Below, piece after piece: positions 16,789 through 26,372 of a stretch of DNA of 55,349 nucleotides. Source of the stretch: a bacterium. Lineage in GTDB: Bacteria; Calditrichota; Calditrichia; RBG-13-44-9. Location: contig CP070707.1 of NCBI GenBank assembly GCA_020350205.1, forward strand, positions 3,450,276-3,505,624. Direction: 5' to 3'. The notes under the pieces were generated by a model that was not told the DNA's origin, searched no databases, and worked only from the letters and a program-made list of their open reading frames with translations. Numbering within the stretch: the stretch's first letter is position 1; every line of letters starts with the position of its first letter. Both the position numbers and the translations under genes were made by a program.

Positions 16789-19700
16789 ATGTATTTATCG
16801 AAATTAGACATTTTTGGTTTTAAATCTTTTGCCCAAAAAGTATCTTTCCGATTCGAAGATGGTATCACTGCCATTATCGGTCCGAACGGCTGTGGTAAAT
16901 CCAACATTGTGGATGCTATCCGGTGGGTACTGGGTGAGCAAAAACCATCATTGCTCCGTTTGGACAAGATGGAAAATTTGATTTTTAATGGAACTGCCGT
17001 ACGCAAACCTCTCAGTATGGTAGAAGTTTCCATATTAATTGAAAATACCAAGAATATTTTGCCTTCCCTTTACACTGAAGTAAAAATCACCCGCAGACTC
17101 TATCGTTCCGGTGAGAGTGAATACCTTCTGAATAACCGCCAGGTGAGATTGAAAGATATTATTGATCTGTTTGCCGATACGGGTATGGGTTCAGATGCTT
17201 ATTCGGTTATTGAGCTTAAAATGGTTGAACAGATTTTGAGTGACAATGCCGAAGAGCGCAGAAGATTATTTGAAGAGGCTGCGGGAATCAAGAAATACAA
17301 GTTCAGGCGGAAGTCGGCTATCCGGAAATTGGAAACAACAGATCAGGAATTGGTCAGGCTTAACGATGTGATATCGGAAGTTCAAAAAACCGTAAACTCA
17401 TTATCCCGCCAGGTTGGGAAAGCAAGGCGGTACCATCAATATAAGAACGAGCTAAAACAGAAAGAAATTTATATTTATCAATACCGGGATAAACGGTATG
17501 GTCTTGATTTAATTCCTTTACGGGAAGAGTTTAGCCAGGTTCGGCAGACCAGGGAAAGGCTGGGTAAGGAGGTGAATCTGGGAGAAGCCGAGCTGGAGAA
17601 ATTGCAGGTTAAATCAGTCGATTTGGAAAAAATATTTCGGGAGGTCAGTGGCAGATTGACCCTGTCAGATAATAAAATTCGTGACATCCAGCAAAAAGTA
17701 CAACTTAATGAGCAAAAGATAGAGTCATTCAGGGAAAATTGCCAGGAGCGTCAGACAGAAATTGCAGCACTGGAAAAACGGCTTGCTGACTATGCAACGC
17801 AGATCATCTCTTTGGAAAAAGAAGTGGAAAAAAACCGGGGAGATCTGAGCCAGAAGGAAAAGGTTTATCAGGAGAATAGCCACATCGAAAAAGCTGCTGA
17901 AGATAAACTTGACCAGATCAGGCAACAATTCCAGGAATTTCGTCAGAAAAATCAATCTCGCTTGGAAGAAATTAGAATACAACGTGAAGAAATTCAGAGG
18001 ATAAATATTGAGAGAGATAATTTTTTGAGACAACGTGAAAAACTCACCCTCTCTGTCAAAAATCTGGAAGAGCAACTTGAGCAAAAGCAATCCAGCCTGA
18101 GTCAGATTGAAATAGATCTAAAAAAGGCGCAGGAGGAACGGAATATATTTTTGCAGGAAATTTCCAGACTGGAGAAGCGGGGCGATGAAATTGAACTCCA
18201 AACCAACCGGCTGGAGGAAGAAAAAAATCAATTGCTTGGCCAGTTGGAAAAAGAAAATTCACGTTCTGATTTCTTGAAAAACCTGATTGAGAATTATGAG
18301 GGATTTTCGGAGAGTATACAGTATATAATGTCTCAGAAAAATAATTATAAAGGGCTTATCGATATTCTGGCGAATATGGTTCACACGCGGGAAGAATTTA
18401 GACCAGCGCTGGAAAGTTATCTGGAGGATATATCGAATTATCTGGTTGTGGAGGGTGAGGACACGGCACGTTCAATTTTATCTGAAATCCGTAAACAAAA
18501 AAAAGGCAGACTTACGCTTATTCCGCTTTCTCTGCTGAACAATAACCGGAATTCCCGTCCTGAACACAAGGATTTTGATGGTGATGTTAAGTTTCTGAAA
18601 GACATTGTTCAATATGATAAACAATATGAGAAATTATTTGGATTTCTGTTTGACCGGGTAGTGCTGGTAGAAGATATGGAGACTGCCTTGCGTTATCACC
18701 ATATGAACAGCTCCTACAGATTCCTAACCCGCGAGGGAGAGCTGGTGGGTGAGTGGGGACATATGACAGGAGGAAACTCGCATCGCTCGATAAATCTGAC
18801 CGGTCGAAAAGCTCAGTACGAATCTGTAGTGAAGAAAGTTCGAGAAAGTGGGAAACAACTGCAGAAAATTTCGGAAAAGCTGGAACAAGTTAGACAAGAG
18901 CAGTCGGTTCAAAAGGAAAGACGGGCTGGGTTGGTTTTGCAGGAAAAGGAGCAGGAGGAGCAGGTCAACTTGCTCGAAAAACGGCGGGATTTTGAGAGTT
19001 ATGAATTTAAGAATCTTGAGGCACGGTTATTGGAACAGCGGGAAGAAATCACATCAATTCAGTCGCAATTGATGCAGATTGCTGAAAGGGAAAAGAAACT
19101 CCAGCCGGTTTTAGAACAGGCGGATCGACTGGTTTCGGAATCAAATGAAGCTGAGGCAGATCTAACTTCTGAAATGAAGCAGGCGGATGAAAATTTTCGG
19201 CGACTTTCCAGAATAGCCCAGGAACATCAGATAACATTTTTGAATCAGCAAAACCAGATGAATGAGCGAATTCAGAAAATTGGGTTTTTAAAACAATCCG
19301 ACCAGGAAACACGGGAAAGAATTAACGCAGCACAAACTGAAATGAACGGTTATTCCGGCCATATTGAAATTGCTGAGAAGGAAATAAAAAGTGCCCGCTC
19401 CGAACTTGAGATTCTCTACCGGGGAAGGGATGCCATTGAACAAGAAAAAAATGAGGTCGAGAATAATTACCAGTCCCTGAAATCTTTGATATTATCCAGA
19501 GAGGAAGAGATCAAAAAATTGCATCGACGCTGGAATCAGGCGCTGGAACGCTTGAAGGAGCTGGAATTAAAAATGCAGGAAATTGAGATCAAGCAGAAAA
19601 GTCAGAAAGAACAATTTGAAGAGCAATATGGATCTGAACTTGATGAAATTGTCGCTGAAAATCCTCTTCCTGAAAATCCCGATATTCAACAAATTCAGGA

Positions 19701-20328
19701 AGAATTAGTGCAGCTTCGTCATAAAATTGAAAATTTGGGTGAGGTAAATCCCCTGGCCGTAAAAGAATATGATAAGGAAAAAGGACGGCTGGATTTTCTG
19801 AAAGAACAGCAGGAAGATTTGCTGGAAGCAAAAGCAGAGCTTCTTGAGACCATTAACAAGTTAAATAAAACTGCCCGGGGTTTGTTTTTGGAAACCTTTG
19901 AACAGATTGGTCAAAATTTCCGGGGTGTATTCGGCAAATTTTTTGAAGGTGGGCAGGCCGAACTTCAACTGATAGAAAATGAAGATCCCCTGGAATCGAA
20001 CATCGATATCTCAGTTCATATCAAAGGTCGCAAGCTTACCACACTTAACCTGATGTCAGCTGGGGAGAAGACTTTAACCGCAATCTCTCTATTGTTTGCC
20101 ATCTATCTATACAAGCCAAGTCCCTTTTGCATACTGGATGAAGTGGACGCCCCGCTGGATGATGTCAATATTGCCCGCTATACTCATGCACTAAAGGAAT
20201 TTTCCGATAATACCCAATTCATCCTGGTAACTCACAATAAAATGACCATGCAGGCAGCACAGGCCATGTATGGCATTACTATGGAGGAACCCGGAATAAG
20301 TAAAGTGGTTTCCGTACGGTTTGATTGA
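16789..20328 (+). CDS. smc: Chromosome segregation ATPase SMC
   Basis: An 1179-residue SMC protein, the core of bacterial condensin. Walker A is GPNGCGKSN (31-39). Long coiled coils flank a hinge at about 500-660, and the C-terminal head has the ABC signature as MSAGEKT starting at 1089 and the Walker B region CILDEVDAPLDD. The signature reads SAGEK rather than the common SGGEK, with a small-residue change that should be tolerated. It closes rings around DNA with ScpA and ScpB, which are not in this window. The preceding gene is the GH2-like membrane protein 23 bases upstream, so they are probably cotranscribed. ParAB lies about 4 kb downstream. Confidence 0.97.
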   Translation: MYLSKLDIFGFKSFAQKVSFRFEDGITAIIGPNGCGKSNIVDAIRWVLGEQKPSLLRLDKMENLIFNGTAVRKPLSMVEVSILIENTKNILPSLYTEVKITRRLYRSGESEYLLNNRQVRLKDIIDLFADTGMGSDAYSVIELKMVEQILSDNAEERRRLFEEAAGIKKYKFRRKSAIRKLETTDQELVRLNDVISEVQKTVNSLSRQVGKARRYHQYKNELKQKEIYIYQYRDKRYGLDLIPLREEFSQVRQTRERLGKEVNLGEAELEKLQVKSVDLEKIFREVSGRLTLSDNKIRDIQQKVQLNEQKIESFRENCQERQTEIAALEKRLADYATQIISLEKEVEKNRGDLSQKEKVYQENSHIEKAAEDKLDQIRQQFQEFRQKNQSRLEEIRIQREEIQRINIERDNFLRQREKLTLSVKNLEEQLEQKQSSLSQIEIDLKKAQEERNIFLQEISRLEKRGDEIELQTNRLEEEKNQLLGQLEKENSRSDFLKNLIENYEGFSESIQYIMSQKNNYKGLIDILANMVHTREEFRPALESYLEDISNYLVVEGEDTARSILSEIRKQKKGRLTLIPLSLLNNNRNSRPEHKDFDGDVKFLKDIVQYDKQYEKLFGFLFDRVVLVEDMETALRYHHMNSSYRFLTREGELVGEWGHMTGGNSHRSINLTGRKAQYESVVKKVRESGKQLQKISEKLEQVRQEQSVQKERRAGLVLQEKEQEEQVNLLEKRRDFESYEFKNLEARLLEQREEITSIQSQLMQIAEREKKLQPVLEQADRLVSESNEAEADLTSEMKQADENFRRLSRIAQEHQITFLNQQNQMNERIQKIGFLKQSDQETRERINAAQTEMNGYSGHIEIAEKEIKSARSELEILYRGRDAIEQEKNEVENNYQSLKSLILSREEEIKKLHRRWNQALERLKELELKMQEIEIKQKSQKEQFEEQYGSELDEIVAENPLPENPDIQQIQEELVQLRHKIENLGEVNPLAVKEYDKEKGRLDFLKEQQEDLLEAKAELLETINKLNKTARGLFLETFEQIGQNFRGVFGKFFEGGQAELQLIENEDPLESNIDISVHIKGRKLTTLNLMSAGEKTLTAISLLFAIYLYKPSPFCILDEVDAPLDDVNIARYTHALKEFSDNTQFILVTHNKMTMQAAQAMYGITMEEPGISKVVSVRFD

Positions 20329-20419
20329 GGCAGTATTATTCATATTCGGGATCTCTTTTGCTCAAAAAAAGTTAATCTTTGCAATACGAAATTCAGCGGA
20401 TAAAAAAAAGGAATAGATT

Positions 20420-22165
20420 ATGCACATGTCACGAGTTTGGGGTGTCATTCTGGTTATAATCTCTCTGGGATACAGTCAAAATTCAGAAAAATTCTCTTAT
20501 GCATTACAACAGCAAGTAAATGATATCAGTGGGGAGAAGAGTCTGTTTGTTTGGGTATTTTTTAAGGATAAAGGGATTGATCTGGGTGAAAAATTGGCCA
20601 TAGCCGAACAGAATCTGTTACCCAAAGCACGGGAGAGACGAAAACGACATTTTAAATCTGAATCCGGTCTGGTTGATTTTCATGATCTACCTGTCTCAAA
20701 ATCCTACCTGCAAAAGCTGAGTGAAGTGAGTCTGGAAATAAGGCAAAAAAGCCGTTGGTTAAATGCGGTTTCGGTTGAGGTAGCCCGGGATAATCTCCAT
20801 CAAATTGCCACACTTTCTTTTGTCCGGTATCTCGATCTGGTATTTATCAAGGATGAGCCAATTCCGGTGGTTGATTTTTCTGCAGCAGTGTCACCTGATG
20901 TGCCCGAAAATACCGAAGTGCTCAATTACGGCGAATCCCTGGAGCAAAATCAGCAGATCAATGTGATCTCTCTGCATAATATGGGATATGATGGGAGCGG
21001 CGTGCTGATTGCGATGCTCGACGCGGGTTTTAACAATCTGGAACATCAGGCTTTGAAGCATTTGAATATCCTGGCGAGTTGGGATTTTGTGAATGGGGAC
21101 AGTGTGGTCTGGGACGAACCTGGACAAATGGGAACCGGTAACCATGGGACCTGGACCTTGAGTGCGTTGGCCGGTTTTAAAGATGGATTTTTGATTGGCC
21201 CTGCTTACGGAGCAGATTTTTTACTGGCCAAAACTGAGAATACCGACTGGGAGCGTCATGTTGAGGAAGATGCCTGGATTGCCGGTGCAGAATGGGCGGA
21301 TAGTCTGGGGGCTGATATTATTAGCAGTTCTTTGGGATATTTTAATGGATTTACCAATGGAGATACGAATTACACCTGGCAGGATATGGATGGCAATACC
21401 ACCATCGTCACCCGGGGTGCCGATATGGCTGCCGGTCGGGGGATCCTGGTGGTAAACTCGGCCGGGAATGAGGGATTTCCCTATTTACCTGTGGAAAACA
21501 CCTTAATTGGCCCGGCAGATGGGGATAGCGTTTTAGCGATCGGATCTGTGCGTTCGGATGGAACCCGTTCCAGTTTTAGCTCCATGGGACCGACTGTGGA
21601 TGGCAGAATTAAGCCGGATGTCATGGCCAGAGGAAGTCAGACCTTCTGTGCCAGTGTTTCTGATACCGTGAGTTATTCCAGGGTGAGCGGAACCTCTCTT
21701 TCCTGCCCGCTGGTTGCTGGGGCAGCCGCACTTGTATTGCAGGTAAATCCGAATTTTACCAATATGGATATCATCCATGCTTTACATAATACTGCCAGTC
21801 AGGCCAGTAATCCTAATAATCAATATGGATGGGGAATCATTGATGCCTTTCAGGCCGCAAGTCCGATTACTGCTGTTCAGACCTCACAGCCTGAAATTAT
21901 TAGAACCCTCAGAATCTATGGAAATTATCCAAATCCTTTTAATCCGACCACCACCATTACCTTTGATGTTCCCAGTGCCGGATATCTGAATCTTTCCGTT
22001 TACAATCTTGTCGGAGAGCAGGTCACAGAATTGATTCGTGGATGGACTGAAGGTGGAACTCATAATGTAACCTGGAATGCTTCTAATTTAAGTAGTGGTA
22101 TGTATCTGATTGTCCTTGAAAATGCCCAAAACCGCACCATCAGTAAAGCCCTGTTGGTTAAGTAA
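20420..22165 (+). CDS. Secreted subtilisin-family protease with T9SS sorting domain
   Basis: A 581-residue S8 peptidase. A signal peptide (1-20) and a propeptide-like region (about 25-150) precede the catalytic domain. The catalytic triad is D201 (AMLDAG), H242 (GNHGTW) and S426 (SGTSLSCP), with the oxyanion Asn N350 in NSAGN. From about 500 the C-terminus has the NYPNPFNPTTTI start, the LSVYNLVGEQV core and a MYLIVLEN...KALLVK end. This is the type A sorting domain used by the type IX secretion system, removed on export. A protease that is secreted or surface-attached, degrading external protein, is the expected role. No T9SS machinery gene is in the window. Confidence 0.93.
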   Translation: MHMSRVWGVILVIISLGYSQNSEKFSYALQQQVNDISGEKSLFVWVFFKDKGIDLGEKLAIAEQNLLPKARERRKRHFKSESGLVDFHDLPVSKSYLQKLSEVSLEIRQKSRWLNAVSVEVARDNLHQIATLSFVRYLDLVFIKDEPIPVVDFSAAVSPDVPENTEVLNYGESLEQNQQINVISLHNMGYDGSGVLIAMLDAGFNNLEHQALKHLNILASWDFVNGDSVVWDEPGQMGTGNHGTWTLSALAGFKDGFLIGPAYGADFLLAKTENTDWERHVEEDAWIAGAEWADSLGADIISSSLGYFNGFTNGDTNYTWQDMDGNTTIVTRGADMAAGRGILVVNSAGNEGFPYLPVENTLIGPADGDSVLAIGSVRSDGTRSSFSSMGPTVDGRIKPDVMARGSQTFCASVSDTVSYSRVSGTSLSCPLVAGAAALVLQVNPNFTNMDIIHALHNTASQASNPNNQYGWGIIDAFQAASPITAVQTSQPEIIRTLRIYGNYPNPFNPTTTITFDVPSAGYLNLSVYNLVGEQVTELIRGWTEGGTHNVTWNASNLSSGMYLIVLENAQNRTISKALLVK

Positions 22166-22195
22166 ATATTTTTAGATCCCTAGGGGAGGTACACA

Positions 22196-22465
22196 TTGGC
22201 AGCTGTTGATTACCCGTTGGATGGGACACTGGATCTGCATACCTTTCACCCGCGGGATATAAAGGATTTGATTCCTGAATATATTCGGGCTTGCCAGGAA
22301 AAAAAAATAAATCAGATTCGAATCATTCACGGGAAGGGTACAGGTACTTTGCGGCGTCAGGTTCATTCCATTTTAGATAAACATCCTGAAGTGATTCGAT
22401 ACTGGCATGAAGGAGGAAGCGGAGGATCATGGGGGGCGACCATCGTTCTTTTAAAATCACTCTGA
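22196..22465 (+). CDS. Small Smr-domain protein
   Basis: An 89-residue protein made of a single Smr domain, as found at the end of MutS2. The motifs are LDLHTFHPRD near the start and IIHGKGTGTLRRQV in the middle; the His of HGKG and the DLH are conserved in family members with endonuclease or nicking activity. The C-terminal GGSGGSWGATIVLL completes the fold. The start is TTG at 22196 behind an excellent GGGGAGG site. It follows the protease by 30 bases and may be read through from it. A stand-alone Smr may act on DNA or on RNA and ribosomes; which applies is not clear. Confidence 0.88.
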   Translation: MAAVDYPLDGTLDLHTFHPRDIKDLIPEYIRACQEKKINQIRIIHGKGTGTLRRQVHSILDKHPEVIRYWHEGGSGGSWGATIVLLKSL

Positions 22466-22579
22466 AAACCAACACGCAATTAATTCGAAAGTGAAACATT
22501 TTAATTGTCGGTTTAGTTGTTGCTTGTTCAATAGGAATCCTAAACAGGTAAAGGTAAATTTGCTGTATTTATTTCTGCC

Positions 22580-22609
22580 TTGATTTTTAGGTTTGTTTCC
22601 ATTTATAAT
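22580..22609 (+). promoter_or_regulatory. Predicted sigma70-type promoter of pckG
   Basis: -35 TTGATT (22580-22585), an 18-base spacer and a perfect -10 TATAAT (22604-22609). Transcription would begin near 22616, giving a leader of about 80 bases. Confidence 0.6.
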
Positions 22610-22616
22610 TGAAACC

Positions 22617-22649
22617 ATGCAAAAGCGCTACACCTTAGTCTCTTTGCAT
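22617..22649 (+). promoter_or_regulatory. Hairpin at the predicted 5' end of the pckG transcript
   Basis: ATGCAAA (22617-22623) and TTTGCAT (22643-22649) form a 7-bp perfect stem around a 19-base loop. The stem begins at the predicted transcription start. It could protect the 5' end of the message or be part of a control element; the rest of the leader shows no known riboswitch. Confidence 0.3.
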
Positions 22650-22697
22650 CAATAATAGCACATTTAAGCAACGGTTCCTGAATATAAGGAGAAGTCA

Positions 22698-24575
22698 ATG
22701 GCTTTGACGCCCGAGAAATTCCTTAAAGATAAATTAAGTCCTGATGCATTTAGCAAACTAATCCAACTTCGAAACCAGAAATTACTAGAATTTATTAGCG
22801 AATATATTAAAAAATGTAATCCTGCCTCGGTTTTCGTGTGTACTGACGATGCAGAGGATATTGAATATATCAAGAAGCGATCCTTACACAATGGTGAGGA
22901 GAAGGCGCTGGCGATCTCAGGACACACCGTTCATTTTGATAACTATTTAGATCAGGCGCGGGATAAAAAACATACTGCAATTCTGCTGCCGGCAGGTAAA
23001 ACACTTGATGAAAAAATAAGCACCATGGATCGCACATCAGGATTGGATGACATTCAGAATATTATGCAGGATATCATGACGGGTAAGGAGATGATTGTGC
23101 GGTTTTTCTGTCTGGGGCCGAATGCATCCCCCTTCTCAATACCGGCTGTTCAGATTACAGATTCTGCCTACGTGGCCCACAGTGAAGACCTGTTGTATCG
23201 ACCCGGATACCGTGAATTTCTCAGGCTGGGAAATTCTGCACGATTTTTTAAATTCATTCATTCACAGGGTGAGCTGGATGAACGAAATACCTGCAAGAAT
23301 TTAGATCAGCGACGGGTTTACATCGATCTCGAGGAGGAAATTGTTTACAGTGCCAATACCCAATATGGTGGAAATACCATCGGCTTAAAGAAGCTTGCCA
23401 TGCGGCTGGCTATTCAACGTGCGTTCAATGAAGGTTGGCTGACCGAGCATATGCTGATTATGGCTATTCACGGACCGGGTGGACGCTCCACATATTTCAC
23501 AGGAGCATTTCCCTCCCTGTGTGGCAAAACCTCCACTGCTATGCTGGAGGGCGAGACCATTGTGGGTGATGATATTGCCTATCTTCACAAAAAGGATGGT
23601 GAGGTCCGGGCCGTAAATGTTGAGAAAGGGATATTCGGTATCATCATGGGTATTAATTCCAAAGATGATCCCATACAGTGGAACGCGCTTCACTCACCTA
23701 ATGAAGTAATTTTTTCTAATATACTTGTTACATCTGATTTAAATGCCTATTGGGTAGGAAAAGATGGTGAAATGCCACAGAAAGGAGAAAATCACTCCGG
23801 AGAGTGGTGGAAGGGTAAACAGGATGACTCCGGTCGTGATATTCCCCCGTCACATCCCAATGCACGTTTTACTATTTCACTGGATGCTATGCAGAATCTG
23901 GATAAAGCCGCACACGACCCGGCCGGGGTTCCGATCTCCGGCATTGTCTACGGTGGGAGAGATGCGGACACATCGGTTCCGGTGGAGGAGGCGTTCCATT
24001 GGAACCACGGTATAGTTACCAAAGGAGCAGCACTGGAATCCGAAACAACCGCGGCAACTCTGGGGAAGGAGGGGGTAAGGCAATTCAACCCGATGTCAAA
24101 TCTGGATTTTTTATCCATTTCCATCGGAAATTATGTAAGAATTAATTTGGATTTCGGTAAAAATCTGAAAAAATCTCCCTTGATTTTTTCGGTTAATTAC
24201 TTTTTACTGGATGAAAACGGTAAATTCCTGAATGAAAAAAATGATAAGAAAGTCTGGTATCGTTGGATGGAGCTTCGGGTAAATGGGGATGTTGAGGCCA
24301 TTGTAACACCCACCGGAAGAATTCCCCGGTATGAGGATCTGAACCCCCTCTTCAAGTCGATATTAGACAAGGATTACACGTTAAGTGAGTACACCAAACA
24401 GTTTACCGTCCGAATCCCTGAAAACCTCCATAAGATTGATCGGATTGTTAACATTTATAAGAATATACTGGATACTCCGCGGGAAATTTTTATGGAATTG
24501 TCCGCGCAAAAAGACCGGCTGCAGAAAGCACAACAAGAACATGGAGATTATATCACACCCCGACAGTTGAGTTGA
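22698..24575 (+). CDS. pckG: Phosphoenolpyruvate carboxykinase (GTP)
   Basis: A 625-residue GTP-dependent PEP carboxykinase that converts oxaloacetate and GTP to PEP, CO2 and GDP in gluconeogenesis, or runs in reverse for anaplerosis. The kinase loop is FPSLCGKTS with the family's reactive Cys at 275. Other landmarks are MAIHGPGGRSTYF, EGETIVGDDIAYL and the IVYGGRDADTSVPVEEAF stretch. In animal and many bacterial enzymes that stretch reads GGRRP; the GGRD form here resembles, as far as I recall, the archaeal branch. GGAGAAG precedes the ATG. It has its own predicted promoter about 80 bases upstream. Confidence 0.93.
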   Translation: MALTPEKFLKDKLSPDAFSKLIQLRNQKLLEFISEYIKKCNPASVFVCTDDAEDIEYIKKRSLHNGEEKALAISGHTVHFDNYLDQARDKKHTAILLPAGKTLDEKISTMDRTSGLDDIQNIMQDIMTGKEMIVRFFCLGPNASPFSIPAVQITDSAYVAHSEDLLYRPGYREFLRLGNSARFFKFIHSQGELDERNTCKNLDQRRVYIDLEEEIVYSANTQYGGNTIGLKKLAMRLAIQRAFNEGWLTEHMLIMAIHGPGGRSTYFTGAFPSLCGKTSTAMLEGETIVGDDIAYLHKKDGEVRAVNVEKGIFGIIMGINSKDDPIQWNALHSPNEVIFSNILVTSDLNAYWVGKDGEMPQKGENHSGEWWKGKQDDSGRDIPPSHPNARFTISLDAMQNLDKAAHDPAGVPISGIVYGGRDADTSVPVEEAFHWNHGIVTKGAALESETTAATLGKEGVRQFNPMSNLDFLSISIGNYVRINLDFGKNLKKSPLIFSVNYFLLDENGKFLNEKNDKKVWYRWMELRVNGDVEAIVTPTGRIPRYEDLNPLFKSILDKDYTLSEYTKQFTVRIPENLHKIDRIVNIYKNILDTPREIFMELSAQKDRLQKAQQEHGDYITPRQLS

Positions 24576-24649
24576 TTCAAACCACGGACAGGTGGTGCTC
24601 TGTAAAATGAAAAAACTTATTTCCTCTTTGAAATCTAGTCTGTAAAAAG

Positions 24650-24680
24650 GCTTGATTTCAGAATCAAGCACTTTTAAATT
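24650..24680 (+). promoter_or_regulatory. Inverted repeat over a candidate parAB promoter
   Basis: GCTTGATT (24650-24657) and AATCAAGC (24662-24669) form a perfect 8-bp inverted repeat with a 4-base centre. It overlaps a possible promoter: -35 TTGATT (24652-24657), a 17-base spacer and -10 TAAATT (24675-24680), about 27 bases before the parA start. It may be an operator; alternatively it is a weak terminator for pckG, though the U-tract is poor. Confidence 0.4.
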
Positions 24681-24706
24681 TCAAAGCTTGAATATAAAGA
24701 TCATCC

Positions 24707-25471
24707 ATGGCGAAAATACTTGCGATTGCAAACCAGAAAGGTGGGGTTGGAAAAACAACCACTGCGGTCAACCTAGCATCGTGTCTGGCAATTGCCGAAA
24801 AAAAAACTTTATTGATTGATATTGATCCACAGGCCAATGCGACCTCCGGATTGGGTGTAGATTCTCGTACTCTTCCGATAAGCATTTATGATGTCATTAT
24901 CAATCGAGAATCGGTATCCACAGCTTTGCTCAATACCAAAGTTCCTAATTTAGATCTATTGCCCTCACATATCAATCTGGTGGGAGCAGAGGTAGAGTTG
25001 GTGCAAGTGATTGCCCGGGAGCAGCTCCTTCGTGAAGCCGTTAAAACGATTAAAGATGCCTTTGATTTTATTATTATTGACTGTCCACCTTCACTGGGAA
25101 TTCTAACTTTGAATGCGTTAACTGCTGCAGATGGGGTTCTTATCCCCATACAATGCGAGTATTATGCCTTGGAAGGTCTGAGTCAGCTGCTAAATACGGT
25201 GAGACTGGTGCAAAAACACCTTAATGAACAGTTGACCATCTATGGGGTGCTTCTCACTATGTACGATAACCGTCTGAATTTGTGCAATCAGGTTGCTGGA
25301 GAGGTGCGTAATTTTTTTAAAGATAAAGTCTATGATACCATAATTGCCCGAAATGTTAGATTAAGTGAAGCCCCAAGTTTTGGACTTCCCATATTAATGT
25401 ACGATGCCACATCATCGGGGGCGACCAACTACATGAAGCTTGCAGAGGAGTTATTGGCTGATGAAATCTAA
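24707..25471 (+). CDS. parA: Chromosome partitioning ATPase ParA/Soj
   Basis: A 254-residue ParA ATPase. The deviant Walker A is KGGVGKT at 11-17, the switch region DIDPQANAT follows at about 41-48, and the Walker B is FIIIDCPPS. There is no N-terminal DNA-binding helix-turn-helix, as expected for chromosomal Soj-type proteins rather than plasmid type Ia. It binds DNA as an ATP dimer and moves ParB-parS complexes. parB overlaps its 3' end by 11 bases. No strong ribosome site precedes the ATG. Confidence 0.96.
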   Translation: MAKILAIANQKGGVGKTTTAVNLASCLAIAEKKTLLIDIDPQANATSGLGVDSRTLPISIYDVIINRESVSTALLNTKVPNLDLLPSHINLVGAEVELVQVIAREQLLREAVKTIKDAFDFIIIDCPPSLGILTLNALTAADGVLIPIQCEYYALEGLSQLLNTVRLVQKHLNEQLTIYGVLLTMYDNRLNLCNQVAGEVRNFFKDKVYDTIIARNVRLSEAPSFGLPILMYDATSSGATNYMKLAEELLADEI

Positions 25472-26339
25472 AACCAGACTGGGTAAAGGCCTTGAAGCTC
25501 TGATTTCCACGCCGGTGGATCAGATTACGCCAAAAATGAGAAAAACCCTGCATGAGATCGATGTGGCATTAGTCGATCCAAATCCATTTCAACCCAGAAT
25601 GGAAATGGATCAGGATGCATTCGAGGAATTGAAAAAATCAGTGCGGGAAAAGGGGATCATTCAACCGGTTGCGGTTCGGCCCAGCTCCAACGGGCGGTTC
25701 CAGCTAATTGCCGGGGAGAGAAGGTTAAAAGCTGCGATTGCCGTGGGTTTAAAGGGTATACCGGCATATATTCTGAATGTCTCCAGTGATGAGGATATGC
25801 TGGAGATGGCGCTTATTGAGAATGTCCAACGGGAACACCTGAATCCCATCGATCTGGCTAATGGTTATCAGCGTCTCATTGATGAAGTACATCTTACGCA
25901 GGAGGAGGTAGCGGAGAAAATTGGAAAAGACCGGGCTACTGTCGCCAATATTATTCGCCTGCTTAAATTACCGGAAAAAATACAGGACAGCCTGAAAAAG
26001 GGAGAAATCAAAGAAGGACATGCCCGCGCAATCCTGGGATTGACCGATCCCAATAATCAGCTTGAGCTGTGGAAAAAAACCATTAAAAACAGTTATTCGG
26101 TGAGGAAGGTGGAAGAAGAAGTAAAAAAATGGCGAGATGGTTCTCCCCATCATCATCTGCAAAAAATGGCGCGAAAGAAATCACCCCTCATAAGTCGTAC
26201 TGAAAACAACCTTCGTGAAAAATTTGGAACCCAGGTTAAAGTCCGGACAAAGCGTGATGGTGGGGCAATTGAAATTTTTTTCTATTCTCGCGAAGATTTA
26301 GACCGATTATTGGAACTGTTCGATGAAATAAAAGTTTGA
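25461..26339 (+). CDS. parB: Chromosome partitioning protein ParB/Spo0J
   Basis: A 292-residue ParB. The N-terminal [10 protein letters not shown] motif contacts ParA. The CTP-binding domain contains NPFQPR, the GERRLKAA motif and [13 protein letters not shown] helix-turn-helix for parS binding is at about 150-190 ([23 protein letters not shown]), and a C-terminal dimerisation region closes the protein. I chose the ATG at 25461, which has GAGGAG about 10 bases upstream and starts inside the end of parA. No canonical parS site was seen in the window. Confidence 0.96.
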   Translation: MKSKTRLGKGLEALISTPVDQITPKMRKTLHEIDVALVDPNPFQPRMEMDQDAFEELKKSVREKGIIQPVAVRPSSNGRFQLIAGERRLKAAIAVGLKGIPAYILNVSSDEDMLEMALIENVQREHLNPIDLANGYQRLIDEVHLTQEEVAEKIGKDRATVANIIRLLKLPEKIQDSLKKGEIKEGHARAILGLTDPNNQLELWKKTIKNSYSVRKVEEEVKKWRDGSPHHHLQKMARKKSPLISRTENNLREKFGTQVKVRTKRDGGAIEIFFYSREDLDRLLELFDEIKV

Positions 26340-26372
26340 GAGCAAGAATATGCTTAAACAAAGGGTATAAAG

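Noticed and set aside
22491..22500. GTGAAACATT resembles half of a parS site, about 2 kb before parAB.
   Set aside because: The other half (TGTTTCAC) is absent, so it is not a palindromic parS.
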